From Armillaria gallica (lineage: Eukaryota > Basidiomycota > Agaricomycetes > Agaricales > Physalacriaceae), in contig JBANDB010000013.1 of NCBI GenBank assembly GCA_037576215.1, positions 2,170,001-2,234,000 of the forward strand: a stretch of DNA of 64,000 bases. Reading direction: 5' to 3'. Below are positions 20,345 to 32,157 of this stretch, one piece after another. The notes under the pieces were generated by a model. That model did no database searches, was not told where the DNA came from, and saw only the letters and a list, made by a program, of their open reading frames with translations. How positions within the stretch are numbered: the first letter of the stretch is position 1; each line of letters opens with the position of its first letter. Position numbers and translations under genes: made by a program.

Positions 20345-22570
20345 AATAAAAACTCGTAGCTAAATTGAATTCAAAGCATCTGGCAGACGCTCGAGTCCAG
20401 CATAGTTGGAAGGAAGTCTTGGGTTATTTGGGAACCCGTCCAAGCCGACAGCCACTTGCTCCACCAGCGCGTCGCGCGACGTGTTTGTTTGCTGATGTTA
20501 CTTTCAAAGACCAGAATTTTTCTTACAGTTCATTCACGTACTGTCACCTCGAGGCTCGGCAGACTAAAAATCTAGCCGAAAATCTCCTCACAAAACTCTT
20601 TTCCTGCGACGGTGAAGCCGCCTTTCGATACTACGCACGTACCGCTCGATACACTCCTTCACACTCGACGCTGCAAGCTTCAAGTTTCATTAATCATTGA
20701 TCATCGTCAAGGTCCAACGTAACGTTCAACACGGGCGCTTTGATGAAGGATAATTCGATGACAACGCGTCCTGGCTCCGGTCGTCAGTGTCCTGATGCCC
20801 TGGCCATACTTTTGTTCGTTATCCCTCTGCTCGTCTTCGTATTTGCCTCATAGGCCTCAATATAGGCGCAGAAGACTGGAGAGTGAACCAGATACACCAT
20901 TGTACTGCGCAATGGTATAGGCTGTGCGATTAGGTGCCGGCGAGGAAGCTGAAGGTTGGATGTTCGCGACGGCGCAGATTGTCGACCCTGTGCGTTGGGA
21001 AATTCTATTGACTTGAATCTCCAGCTTATACCATTCTTCATAGGAGTGAACTATCCTACTGATCTTCGGTGGTCTAGCATTCGGGGCACCTTTCGTAACA
21101 ATCAAGACGGTTCTGGTACTGAAGAACTCCATGATGGCCTCGTATGGTGACGTACGAAGGAAGTCCCGGCTGTTCAGATTTTGGACGGACGAGGGACTAC
21201 GCGAATTCGATGGGAGCAGGACTTGCATGGTGGCGGACGCTACTTGGTCGAACTCCGTGGTTTAGGCAGAGCAGCCGTGACTGAGGTTAGAGTTGGCGCC
21301 TCGAGTAGGAGCGATTTGCTTAGCGAACTGCAAGCCGAGATGGGTGCTCAGGTATGCATCGATTTCATCACTTTTATGACTATGCTCACTTGCTATAAGG
21401 GTAACAATCAGCTATGAAGAATTCATCGTAGAAACGGCCGTAGTTCTTGCGGCTGCTGCAAGATCTGATACGGCTAGACAGTACGTATATGCCTTTTTCT
21501 TTGACCGTGATGGGTGGACTAAATGCTGTTGTGTACAGCCATATGCTACCTCGTGTCAAGCGTACTAGGGCGCGACAGCCATCCTGAATCCGACATCGCT
21601 ATGGCCCTGCAAGCTTGAATGTTTCCGCTGTACTCCGCTGGTGGTATATGAGACTTCTCCTGTTCGCAGTGGATGGTGATTTCGAGGATTACATCCCAAT
21701 CCTCGGTGCCACCATCTATGCAACCCGACGGTGTGGGATACCTTGGAGATAGTTCAAGTGTGATATATTGATAGTTGAAGGGGGTGCTTTCTTGATCTGT
21801 AAGTTGAGAATCTATATCGAATCAAATCTCCAGCTTATTGTTCCCCATAGGGATAAGATGCCGTCTTATGGTGACGTATGGGCTACAACGGTATGGGCGG
21901 TCAAACGGACGAAGGGAGTACGAATTCGATGGACGGATGGCGAACGAACTCCGTGGTTTCGGTAGCGGAACGATGTCGTAGCGAAAAATGACCACCGTGG
22001 CTGTTTCGAGGCGGTTGCCGGCACCTCCTACAGACAGAAAAGGGTTGCTTCGCAAGATGCAAGTTGGAATGGATGACAATGTACGCTTTGGTTTCATTAC
22101 TCTGACGACGGTCATGGTGCTGAGTTGCTATATTCAAGGGTAATCCGATGAGTCTCGAAGAACTCGCCGCAGAAGCGGGATCAGATACGACTGGGAGGTA
22201 TGCTTGTCTCTTTCTCTTTGTAATTTGCGGACTAATGCGGTTGTGTAGAACCACATGCGTCAAGCGCACAAGACTAAGCAACTCTCTGGGCGGCGCCGAC
22301 TGATGGCATTGGCGTAGTAACGAATTCGCGGTGTCAATGCGAAGGGCTAAGGCTCGGACATCAAACATTTTGAATCGAGGTCCCCCTATCGGTGTGGCAC
22401 TACCTCGCGTTACCGATGGAGTTCGAGTGTTTGGTCGACATAAACAACTAGCAGTTTCATACATGAACAGCGCACTTCAACAGAGTAGGATCCATGAAAA
22501 ATTGGTGCACGCTCACACGACGGGACGCGCTTGTTTGCCCATATTACTTTCCACAGTCTAGAGTTTTTTC
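20345..22570 (+). repeat. h-module repeat, one long and one partial tandem copy
   Basis: 20345-21600 aligns with 35270-36500 in direct orientation, and a shorter diverged copy follows at about 21760-22570 (shared AATCTCCAGCTTATT, the GACGGACGAAGG/GACGGACGAGGG block, and the ACTTTC..AGAGTTTTT block). Within 21181-21350 one frame (IRWEQDLHGGGRYL, then SDLLS, QAEMGAQ) is preserved in the 36.0-kb copy and is followed in both by an intron-like GTATGCA...AAG stretch, so the module may derive from a spliced gene. I cannot name the protein. The overlapping frame reading FWTDEG and TCMVADATW is equally conserved. Confidence 0.65.
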
Positions 22571-22989
22571 CCTGTCGACAATGACGAGCGCCAACAACGT
22601 CCCGAATGTTCATATCTCTCCTCACAATCTACGGCAAGGTCCTAGTTCGTCCTTCTATTTACCACGGAAACCTCTCTCCCTCCCCCCGGAATGACCTCCA
22701 TTTCCTTCATTAGTCTGCAGCTATTGAACCAAGGCCGGCGTTCCCTGCTTTTATTCGTGACGCATCTTACGACTTCGCTTCATTCGCGACGGGAAGACTA
22801 CATTTTGCCTGCGGTTTCTTGTCTGGTTACCTCAGCGCAGTATGAATTGAAACGCTGGCCAAGATTCGCCTTCTTGGCCCTGCTAGGCAGTTTCTAGCCT
22901 TGAGCTTCCACCCTTAGAAAAAGACTAGGTTCTGAAAGGCTTTCCTCCATACCCTCTCAAGCCTGAGTCATTATCTCGTATATCATCAT
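22571..22989. other. No gene seen between h and D modules
   Basis: CpG-rich spacer. The frame 22691-22897 (68 codons) has no recognised motif and I found no homologous copy in the window. Confidence 0.3.
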
Positions 22990-23700
22990 TGATTGCGGCT
23001 GTCCACATTCCTTGCCTCCCGCCACACCGCTTAGTGAGAAGGGGAACGTTCAAGTAAGTGTCGCATGTCTGCATTATCGTTTGCTGATGAAACCTTTATG
23101 TACAGCAGCTCAAAGCCATGGATTTGGCGAGCAGGTTGAGCGGGCCATAGGTTTAGAGTCAGGAATCAAGCAAACTTGTGGAATAGAGGTGCGTGCAACC
23201 ACGCGTTGGTCGTTGATTCCTTACCTATCTAATCCCAGGGGCCCCGTTCAGCGGTCAACGTTTCAACGTTTACTGGCAACATATCGTTCTCTCCCATCCC
23301 TACCGCTGCGACCATCCCGTTTAATGTTGGTATGTATTCTGGCTCTCTTTCATGCCATCGAGGACTAATGCCTAGGTTAGGACTTGAATACGGACGGCGT
23401 CGACAGCGGGAATACGCTAGTCGACCACGAAGGTATGGCCGATTTTCGATGTACCAGTCGCCGAGAAGCTAACTCGATTCATGCAGTAACTGCCGACTAC
23501 GCCCAAGAAATGCTCACGTGCACGCGTGGAGGGTCGCCCGTGCGTGCGGATGGTCTCGCCATTGAGAGGAGGGGTAACGCGGATTGGCAGGCAAGGGACG
23601 GTTCAACACTTCTTTTCGGGTTGGGGGCACATCCATAGAGGTGGTTTGCGGATGTCGGATGGGACGTCGAGCAGCTTGCAGCCGGGCAGTTTTGCTTTGA
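22990..23700 (+). pseudogene. D module copy 2: pepsin-like protease fragment
   Basis: Contains the CLGEKGNVQ-type block, an intron-like stretch ending near 23120, the GIEVRATTRWSL donor region, a TFTGNISFxPIPA-equivalent block that is frame-disturbed here, and after a GTATG...CTAG intron the NTDGVDSGNTLVD block (23384-23425) where the expected DTG glycine region is altered to DHEG. It therefore lacks the catalytic D-T-G. It opens the repeat unit that runs to the first HET gene (order D-b-c-d-D-e-f). Confidence 0.4.
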
Positions 23701-24079
23701 CATTCGGTCTCCGCGGAGAATCCTTCCCTTCCTTTCTGTCCTCACCTCGCTCTCTACCTCTGCGTCTTATGCCTATGAGCAAGGCTTATGACGTTGTGCC
23801 AAAATCCCGTGCTCGTGTAATGCGTTCATTGACTTCGTGACCGGTCGTCACGCTGCCAGCATGAGCTTTGACCTCCATCGACTTTGACGCGCATGGTAGT
23901 GCTTGTTCTTACACTCTTGCTCTTCCTTTCATTGACCTTTTCTTCAACAAATTTGTATAACCGTTACCCTCAAGACTTGCAATGCCCAGTCCTGGCTCGT
24001 AGGCTCGTTGCCTTCACTGGTAAGCCATTTTCTTTCATTTATGATGATTCGTTATCTAAGGGGACATTTATGCAGGAAT

Positions 24080-24600
24080 AGACTTGATGACTGGAATACA
24101 CTCAGGAGCCGAGAGTATGGAGATTTGAAAGGTACGTTCATTTTATCTTGTACGAGAGTTGGGCGTGCTGATAACCATTGTAGGTTCAGCACTCAGCTAG
24201 CTCGCCCTCCAGTGCATAGCGCAACAGGCGGAGACTCGCCGCTACGGCCAAGGTCTCGACATCGGACTTGTTTAGGGATGATAGCGCGGTGGGACAGGGT
24301 TCCCAGGTAAGCACCTTGGTTTTTCATTTTTATTTTTTCCGTTAACGGACCTTTTGCAGATGTTAACGTGAACGAACTCAAGATGTGTAGGCAGTAAGGT
24401 ATGCTTCTACTTTATCTACTTTGCATTGTATGTACTCAGCAGTCAAATTCAGGCAGTCGTCCTCGATTCCCGGAAGCAACGTCTCGCGCTTACAGCCAAA
24501 ATAATGGACTGCTGTCACTATTTACCGGATACACCAACGGAGGGAAGGGAAGACGACCCGAGGTATGTTACACTTGCTTTGGGTGAATCTTGACTGGGTG
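24080..24600 (+). repeat. b-module repeat, copy 1
   Basis: Aligns with 48366-48900 in direct orientation with high identity: TATGGAGATTTGAAAGG, GAGTTGGGCGTGCTGATAAC, TTCCGTTAACGGACC, and the GTCCTCGATTCCCGGAAGCA block. It has alternating exon-like and intron-like pieces (for example GGTAAGCACC...TTTTGCAG at 24304-24360) but no frame that stays open in both copies. Function unknown. In copy 2 it follows the broken FAD monooxygenase. Confidence 0.7.
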
Positions 24601-25039
24601 ACTGACTCGTTGTGCTAGGACCCCGGAATGGGAGACGTCGCTTTGATGAACGGCGCGGGGTACGGCGTTGAGATGATAGGCGCAGATTCGCTTCGATGAG
24701 GTCATAGGATGTCGGAGGGAGGCTGTGAAGGATACACGGCATTGGAGGGGTCGTCGATGTCCGCGGGAGGGGCATGAAGTCAGAGAGAGTACGTCTCCGG
24801 CATTCTATGGGTATATCAGTGCAATGACGAGAAGATACTTGTTAGATAGGCAAAGTACGGCAGCATCCGCGGAGTTGACGTCACTCACGGTGCTCGGTCT
24901 GGACAGAAACGCAAACGTCTTTTCTCTTTTTCGCAACGGTCCTCTTCAATGACGTGAACCGCGCCTTTCATCCGAACACGTCAGATCTCGATTTTCCGTT
25001 CTAGAACTGAACTTGTTGGCCCCCAATCGTATTCTTGCA
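24601..25039. other. Spacer between b and c modules
   Basis: Includes a b-tail shared with about 48900-49060 (GGTACGGCG-type motif, TCGATGTCCGCGGGAGG) and sequence shared with module e (GCATTCTATGGGTATATCAGTG, seen again near 27709). No gene recognised. Confidence 0.4.
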
Positions 25040-26400
25040 ATGGCCGTGCACGCGAACAGTTTCACGACGTTTATTCCATTTGGCTGTTATCCCGTCAGAA
25101 GATTCCAACGTCACGGTTAACTCTCCTCTGTCATTCGCTCGCCCTGTTCCTAGCTCTCACTTGACTTCAACCGAGCTCGAACCTACCTCGTCACTGGAAC
25201 GGAACAGGATGCATGGCTCTTCCACTAAGAGTCTTGGTCCTGCATTTCCTCGCGTATCCAGATCCCTGGGAACCTACGCTCGCAGTGGCTCTGCCTTGAG
25301 CGTCATCCATGAGCAAAGCATTGGGATGATGTTGGACTCCAGGGGAATGCTACGCTACGCTCCCCCTAACACCTCGCTGGTAGCGCCCTAACAACCGCAG
25401 CCATATCAGCAGGGATTCGACGCCGCTGGCAGACCGATTCTTTACAGAGATTGCGTACCTATCTCGACTGCTGTTGCTCCTGATATGTTCCGGGAGATGC
25501 ATTCAACAGGCGACATTCTTTGTGGGTTCAGTTTTTATTCAGTTGTCTTCATTTATTCCTGAAAGGCATTCGATGTGGCTCGCGAGGGTATTGAGGGTAT
25601 AGACAAAGGTCTCGATGGGAACTTCTATGCGTTTTCGAGGTGTTTTCCTCGAGGTATCGATGTCAGAACACTTTGGCACCAATGATATGGTGCCATGGAG
25701 CATGCGTCTCTCATGCCAAAGAACGGTGAGTTTGATTTATGTCAATATCTTCGATGCTGATGCCAGTTCTCCAGTCTGCATTCACTTCAATAACAAACCT
25801 GATGATGGGCATAGTAAGCACAAATCGAGAAAGGGCAGGAGGGATGAACGGGACCATTATCGTCACTGTGACTGACTTGAGTCGAATTTGGTTGCTTCGA
25901 TGTTCTGTTCTGTAAATAAAAGAGATATTGTATTGCGACGCGTAACATATTCATTACATTGATCCGGTCCGGTCCAGGACTGTACTAGAAAAGTGGTTAG
26001 TTCTCTTCCTATTTATGAATGAGTAGGGATATACTGATCTGTTCTCTATCAATGAAGAGTCTTCATCAGTATTACCTCAGTAAAAAATTCTCAGACTCAT
26101 ACGAAGCTCCACTAGAGCACCATCCCCTTGCACCCTGAAAATACCTCGATGTGCAGCAATTCTGGTCCAAAATTTCTCGCGAGGTGTCGGATTCTCGCTT
26201 TTGTTCTGTTCGAAACGCGCCCTCAATATTCAGATCAAGCACGCCAGAAGCGAGAAGGGTTCGGGTCTGGAGTTGTATACGGGCATTGTCAATAGGATTT
26301 GAACTGCAATTTGGTTTTGAAGACGAGAGGGTGAGTTTCAGGTGTCAGGTTGGTCGTTCGTCTGCGATTATTTTTTGGTTTGACAGATGATCTCGAAGGG
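25040..26400 (+). repeat. c-module repeat, copy 1, with decayed coding frame
   Basis: Aligns with about 49830-51140. The frame with PVPSSHLTSTELEPTSSLE, RNRMHGSS and SRSLGTYARSGSA is nearly the same in both copies over some 100 codons. A second block (FDVAREGIEGIDKGLDGNFYAF) matches the better preserved block at 50327-50500. The protein family is not recognised. This copy is disrupted in the second block (a stop where copy 2 reads RQLYGAMA), so it is treated as a pseudogene-bearing repeat. Confidence 0.65.
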
Positions 26401-26499
26401 AGGGACGAATGTTCTCCAAACTTAGCCATCTTCACAGTCCAAGCCATCCTTGTCTCTCATCTCCCTCACTGTCTTTTTTAATCGCCTGTACTGCAGCCT

Positions 26500-27625
26500 T
26501 GTTGCGCCTCGTGTTATGCCATCAGGACGATATATGTGCGGGCCGTCGAGTCCGGGGCCCGTGCGCTCGTTGATGGGTTCGTTGATTTCATCATGGTGAC
26601 ACTGGTCACGCTGGCAAGACGACCAACATCGCGAGAGGTAAGAACTTTCTCAAATGTCGTTTCCTTATCGTTAACTGATTTTCATGAACAGGGCATTTTT
26701 TCTCATACCTTGCAACAACATGGGCCGGTGCGGCTTTGGGGAATCTTCTTGGTCGCGTTTTCTTCAGCTTGACTACCACGTCGATTGGCCACTTGTTGTT
26801 GAGCTCGATGGTGAGCCTGACTTTCTGCGATTCAACTTTTATTTTCCTTATTCTTTCCTTACAGTGTTTGCGACGGCGTCATCTTGCTAATGTGGACCTT
26901 GGCGAAAGGGGAAATGTTCAAGTAAGTGTTGCATGTCTACGTTATCGTTTGCTAATGAATTTTTATGTACAGTAGCTCAAGGCCGTGGATTTGACAAGCA
27001 GGTTGAGCCGGCGATAGGTTCAGAGTAGGAGCTGGCGCCATGTAGCAAGCTTGTGGAATAGAGGTGCGCGCAACCGTGCATTTACCCTTGGTTGATACTT
27101 ACATATCTAATTCCAGGGGGCAACCTTTGCTGGTAACATCTCATTCATTCCCATCCCTGCCGCTGTTACCATCCCGTTCAACACTGGTACGTATCCTGGC
27201 CCTTGTTTGTGCCATCAAGGACCAATGCCTAGGTTAGGACATGGATACGGACGGCGTCGACGGTGGGCACATGCTAGTGGATACGGGAGGGCAGTGATGA
27301 AGAAAGGTATGACTAGTTTTCGATGTAAGAGTCGCCGAGAAGCTAATACGATTCATGTAGTACCTGCCGACTACGCCCAAGGAATACTTACGTGCACGCG
27401 TGGAGGGTAGCCTGTACATGCGGATAGTCTCGCCATTAAGCGGAGGGGTAGCGCAGATTGGCAGGCAAGGGATGGTCCGACACTTTTATTGTTGCCTAGA
27501 TGGGTCGTTTTCGTGACTGAGATACGGGTTGGCACATCCATGGAGATGGTTTGCGGATGCTCGGATGGGACGTCGAGCAGTCTTGCAGCCGGGCAGAAGA
27601 GGCTAGAACAGTAGGGACATTGCCC
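26500..27625 (+). pseudogene. d + D module copy 3: pepsin-like protease fragment
   Basis: Begins with the short d block (CATCAGGACGAT, CGGGCCGTCGAGTC, GTGACACTGGTCACGCTGG), which also precedes D at 46300 and 52600. It continues with the VDWPL-VELD block and intron shared with 18730-18860, then the TFAGNISFIPIPAAVTIPF block (27123-27186), an intron and the DTDGVDGGHMLVDTGG block (27239-27290, D-T-G present), a further intron with a clean AG, and VPADYAQGI. This is the copy in which the pepsin-like C-lobe motifs are most complete, yet no continuous gene can be built. It keeps the empty site for the hAT insertion of copy 1. Confidence 0.45.
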
Positions 27626-27629
27626 TGAA

Positions 27630-28960
27630 TGTGATACATCCATGCAGTGACTTGCGATGCAACGCGTTCAACGGAGAGCGCAGCACTTGCGGTGGAGATA
27701 CATCTTCGGCGTCCTATGGGTATATCAGTGTAATGACGAGAAGATACGGCAAAGTACGGCAGCATCCGCGGAGTCGACGTCACTCACGACACCATCCCAG
27801 TCTTGTCGTTGATGGATTCGTTGATTCTGTGATGCTTGTCACGCTGCCAGCGTGAACCTGTACCACGACCATTTGGAAGGTGTGAATGCGTATGCTGCAT
27901 GTTTCCTTCCTCTTTGCTGACTTTTATGTGGAACAGCGTTTCGTTTCGTCTCTTCAAGACTCAATACTAGTACCAAGGTAGGCAATACCTGGAGATGATC
28001 TGTTTGCACACTGACATTGATCTTTAGTCTTCTCCGTTTTTGGTAGGGATGCCCACCGTACCCGTACATACGGTGGATACGGGTACCGTATATACGGGCC
28101 CGTACCCGTACCGTCGGCGGTCTGAAAACCAAATTTTACGGCCGTATTTGTACGGGTACCATACGGGTAGGCCAAATTTGGGCCAATATCTGTTCTTTTC
28201 GGTATGTAATGAGTTAGATTAATGAAACGAATCGTTTTAGCTATAAAACTCACCTGCCCTAGGACATCATTCTCCTCCATGACCCCCGTATACGGAATAC
28301 GGTACGGGATACGGGCCAAACCCGTACCGTACCGTCGAGGCTCTTTTACCTTACGGTGTACGGCCGTAACCGTATACGGTACGGTGGGCATCCCTAGTTT
28401 TTGGACCAGCGAGCGACGATAATGAATGGGGTATAGAGTTGAAATGGTATGTCTGGTGCAGTCCTTTACTCTTCCATCGGGCAACTGGTATTGCATCCTG
28501 TAGGCTTCTGCTGTCCTTCAAGTTGTTATATCCGGCCACCATAGCGCCTAGGAGTGGAGACTCAAGATTTGGCTCGAAGGTGTAGATTGCAGGGCAATGA
28601 TGCTACGATGAGGTGCGCTCGCTTTTTTCCCCACCTGCATGCTTGAATGCTGACCAACTCATTTTGTTCCTTGGATCTGTAGTGATGCAAGCACGGCCGG
28701 TATTCAAGTAAGGCACTCCTCGACTCTAACGACCTCGACGACTCAATCACGACCTTGCAGTTCTCTCGAATTAAGCGGGCTGGATAGCAAGGGCCGATGG
28801 ACGAGATGGATGGGTGGACTTGTTCAAGCGCATCGGTAAGCAGGCGATAATTTTGTTACAAGGCGTGTGCTAACATGGCGAGATAGCACCAGGCGACCAT
28901 AGATTCGCAAGAGAGGGCGTGGATTAGCTAGGGATAGCTAGGGAGGTGGACAAGTGGGTG
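27630..28960 (+). repeat. e-module repeat, copy 1
   Basis: Aligns in direct orientation with 36985-37990 and 53640-54600: GTTGATGGATTCGTTGATTC, GTCACGCTGCCAGCGTGAA, CTTTGCTGACTTTTATGTGG, CTTCTCCGTTT..TGG, GGTGCGCTCGCTTTTTT and CTCTCGAATTAAGCGGGCTG. Several GT-AG intron-like pieces occur, but no frame survives in all copies. It directly precedes the HET-gene module f, as its third copy does at 53.6-54.6 kb. This copy is interrupted by a hAT-type element at 28044-28396. Confidence 0.75.
28044..28396. mobile_element. 353-bp hAT-type MITE rich in CGTACCCGTA repeats, 8-bp target duplication
   Basis: The ends TAGGGATGCCCACCGTACC (from 28044) and GGTACGGTGGGCATCCCTA (to 28396) are inverted repeats. 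The 8-bp direct repeat GTTTTTGG flanks them (28036-28043 and 28397-28404). Homologous e modules have a single intact site GTTTCTGG (37452-37459 and 53983-53990), so the insertion happened in this copy only. The interior is dominated by CGTACCCGTA/TACGGGTACG repeats in both orientations. No transposase frame is present. The duplication length and TAGGG ends fit hAT. Confidence 0.95.
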
Positions 28961-29197
28961 CTTCCTAGTAGTAGAATGTACCTGTAGACGCGGGAGTGAG
29001 TTTATGAGACAATGCGCGCGTGCCCGTGCCATGCGGCGATCCAACGTCTTTTTTCCTGGGAGGAATTTAACGGGTTCACAGGCGTGCAACCCAGTGTTTG
29101 ACTACCCCTTGAATGTCTGTCGTCGTGGACGAATGACGGGATCAATTAAACAAGATCTCCACGTGTACACCATCTTACCAGGCTGTCTTGTGCCGCG

Positions 29198-29467
29198 TTG
29201 TTTGCATGTGTCTCAGGAATTTGTGCCTTGCCTTCCGACCCTATCCACGACGACTCGAGCAGCACTTCTTCCCACTCCCTGGAACCATATCTTGAAAGCT
29301 TTGAAAGGAAAAAAACAGTGAGTACAGTTAATCTACGATCGTTTCGAGTACATGCTTTGACGCCGTTACTAGTAGCGCTCTCAAGAATTACACGAAGTTG
29401 GCTTTTGATTCGTATCAAATCGATTTGGAAACGCTTGCGCCTCGTATTTATGACTCAACAGAGACCG
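29198..29467 (+). other. Possible upstream exon of the first HET gene (uncertain)
   Basis: A frame from ATG 29198 (MFACVSGICALPSDPIHDD) could splice from GTGAGT at 29318 to the AG before AGACCGATG (29463), keeping the frame into the HET N-terminus. In the second paralogue the same layout is present (54750-54870), but the frame is shifted by a two-base length difference, so the upstream exon is not supported by conservation. It may be 5' UTR. Confidence 0.3.
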
Positions 29468-31461
29468 ATGTATTCACCTCCGAGCGTACCCTCCGTTTCA
29501 GATGGGAATACCAACTTGATCACACCTTCAGAAACAGTAGAGGAGACACAATGCCCGGCTGGGAGTGATTTTTCAGAAGATGGGGAACCTGTGTTAGGGG
29601 CAGCAGCTGATTCATCGGCCACCGTGCGACCAGAAATACCTTCAGCATCATCGGTGGGGGGTCCTCAGATTGATCCTGTGGATGAAGAGTCAAACCATCA
29701 TTTTGATACCGATTCCGACGATATCAATGACAAGAAGTCTTTTTCTTATCATTATAAAAAGTCATGGGTATGTCAGTTGGCAATACAGACAGAAAAGAAA
29801 TTTAAATGCATTTCCAGGGCATCACTCTTCCCAAAATCACCCTTTCCGCATTCACTGAGACCCGCCAAGCAGAATCATCTATCAAGGTCCCAAAGCAGCG
29901 GTCGTACACCGGTCGAAGTCCCGTTATATCATCCTCCCTCGCAGACACTCCCTGTGCTACCCTCGGCATTAAGAGGGTCTTAGATCAACTGAATGTCACC
30001 CTTGGGATATCACACACACTCAACACCCCATCTCTCTCATCACTTCTGAATCAGTGCATTGAGAAGAACAATGACTTTGGCACAGCTTATGCTCTCCTTC
30101 GCCCAGTATGGAAGACAGATGGCAAGAGCAATATGCAAAATAAACTCTGCAGATGTGAAAAAGAGGACAAGGAGATAAGACAAAAAGCCCTGGTAGGGAA
30201 CCAGATCATTAAACCATGTTTGCCACCTCGACGTGTTTGGGACCTGTACAGCAATCGTGTGGTGCCTTGGTGGATTGCATTATCAATGCCACAGCCAATT
30301 TCACATGCATGGGTGGATGAAAAGAAACGTGTGGATGTGTGGACATCTATCAATGGGAAGGAGTGGCCAGTGCCAATCCCAAAGGGTGCCAGTCTTGAAC
30401 TCATCCGGATTGAGATGCTAAATCTGGGAGTGGAGTACACATGGCTGGATGTGCTCTGTTTGAGGCAGAAAGGGGGGCCATGGGAGGATCTGCGTGTGGA
30501 GGAGTGGAAGCTGGATGTGCCCACAATTGGATATGTGTATGATGATGCCAAGGTTGTGATCTACCTGAGTGGACTGGGGCTGCCATTGAGTTTGAAGGAT
30601 GGTGACTTGGACAGTGATCGGTGTTGGTTTCGGCGTGCATGGACAGTCCAGGAGGTTGGAGAGGATAGGATCCTTGCTGGGGATACACCATATGGACCTA
30701 GGCACATCAAAACAATAGACAAGGATGGGAACTATGAGACAGACTTGCTAACAAGGTTTCACAAGCAGTTAAAGTCAGTGGGGAGGGGCATAGGTATATT
30801 TGGCCGTCTGACAGAAATGCAGAAGCGGGTGTCAACTAATCCAGTGGACAGAGTGGCTGGACTTGCATTTCCTCTGTTGCCCCGGACAATACCTGCCTAC
30901 CATGAGAGTGAGTCTCTTGAGGATGCATGGATAGCACTGGTGGATGCAATGTCCCCTATGATGCGGGTGGATTTCCTCTTTGGGTATCCTGAAGCTGGAC
31001 TTGGATGCAAGAAATGGAGACCAACATGGAAGCAGGTCATGACAGAGCCTCTACCACGTTATAGTGATTCAATTGATGATGTTGTGTATGATGAGGAGAC
31101 AGGTGAGGACTGGTATGAGGGTTGTTGCATTGAAAAGGGGCTTGTGCGGGGACTGGATGTGAGATCAGCAGAAGGGCATAAGCGATGGGGAGAGTTGGTT
31201 GTCAAAGATACTGATGGGATTATGCACATATTCAAAATCCATGTCACCCACCAACGTCTGATACCTGAAGATGTATACACACTGCTTGGGAATTTTTCAA
31301 AATGGTTCTCTAGTACTTCAGGCCACGCCTGGGCTGTAGGGAGACAACTGCCAGGACAGAAATTTGAGAAAGTGTCAGTGTTTAGGATGGATAGCCTGGA
31401 AGAAGTAAATAGGTTAAAGGACTTGGATATATGTTTACAGTCTCGCAATGTACTTGTTTGA
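29468..31461 (+). CDS. HET-domain protein, paralogue 1 (two exons, 647 aa)
   Basis: Exon 1 runs 29468-29767 and exon 2 29818-31461, with a 50-bp GTATGT...CCAG intron in phase 0. ATG 29468 is chosen because it opens the block conserved with paralogue 2 (M-Y/D-SPPSV). The N-terminus is acidic and Ser-rich (DTDSDDIND). Residues about 255-390 carry the HET-domain motifs PISHAWVDE, YTWLDVLCLRQ, PTIGYVY and CWFRRAWTVQE. HET-domain proteins act in self/non-self recognition and programmed cell death in filamentous fungi. Basidiomycetes hold large families of mostly unstudied role. Paralogue 2 (55007-57000) has the same exon layout and the same total length, and differs mainly by substitutions. Exon 2 beyond about residue 165 is CpG-poor, but many surviving CpGs lie in arginine codons of conserved motifs, which suggests selection. 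No frameshift or stop is seen. Confidence 0.85.
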
Positions 31462-32157
31462 TTTTACTACTAGTCAGAGGTACTAGTGGTCACAGTCTTG
31501 ATTTCCTTGTGTTGACAACCAGGTTTAAAAGTCAGACAGGTGGAAATAGTGTTGTTACTACTGTATAGCAATAGAATTATATAATAATGAGGATATTTAA
31601 GGTGATACAACATATTCAGGACACATCAAAGGTGGCAATAGAGCACACACTCATGAAAATATTATCAACCAAGGATGTTGAGCTAAAAAATGGTCAGTGT
31701 AGGTATTGTCAGGTTGTGCCAAACCCACATCTGCCTGCTCAACTACCATTTTTTACAACCCACAGTGCACAACCTCAACTGATATATGCATTCCAGCCAT
31801 TGAGTCTGTCGAAAGTTGAACTTGGTATATATGTGGCCCAATTACCTACTATATTTAGACTGCTTACCAGTAGATTACTTGACACTTTATACCTTAACAA
31901 CCTACCTTTTGACCATCATGATGCTCACTCCCTAAGCTCCATCTATGCCCATAGTCCTGATTTCCAACAGAGTCACCATCTCTCTGGCCTCCCATCCTGG
32001 TGACATTGCCCTTCACCTCTCTGCTACCTTAGTCCAGGCCACTATATACTGGGTATCTCTGGATGATAATGCAAGGTCTTGCATGGTCTCACAGGATCCC
32101 ACAAGGGCATGCATGATCTTGCAAGGGAATAAGAGATCTTATGAGATTGCAAGAGAG
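31462..32157. other. 3' flank of HET gene and CpG-poor spacer
   Basis: 31462-31640 matches 57001-57180 (ACTAGTGGTCACAGTCTTGATTTC and on), so the duplication extends past the stop codon. From 31640 to 32157 the sequence is CpG-poor, without a convincing gene. The 138-codon frame at 31587-32003 has no recognised motif. Short repeats of TTGCAAG/GAGATCTTATGAGAT type lie at 32070-32155. Confidence 0.5.

Noticed and set aside
27954..28496. 180-codon minus-strand frame
   Set aside because: It is generated by the CGTACCCGTA repeats of the MITE and spans its boundaries, so it cannot be a host gene.
30087..30551. 154-codon antisense frame within the HET gene (also 55620-56090)
   Set aside because: It is a shadow of the conserved HET coding strand; its conservation follows from the sense protein.
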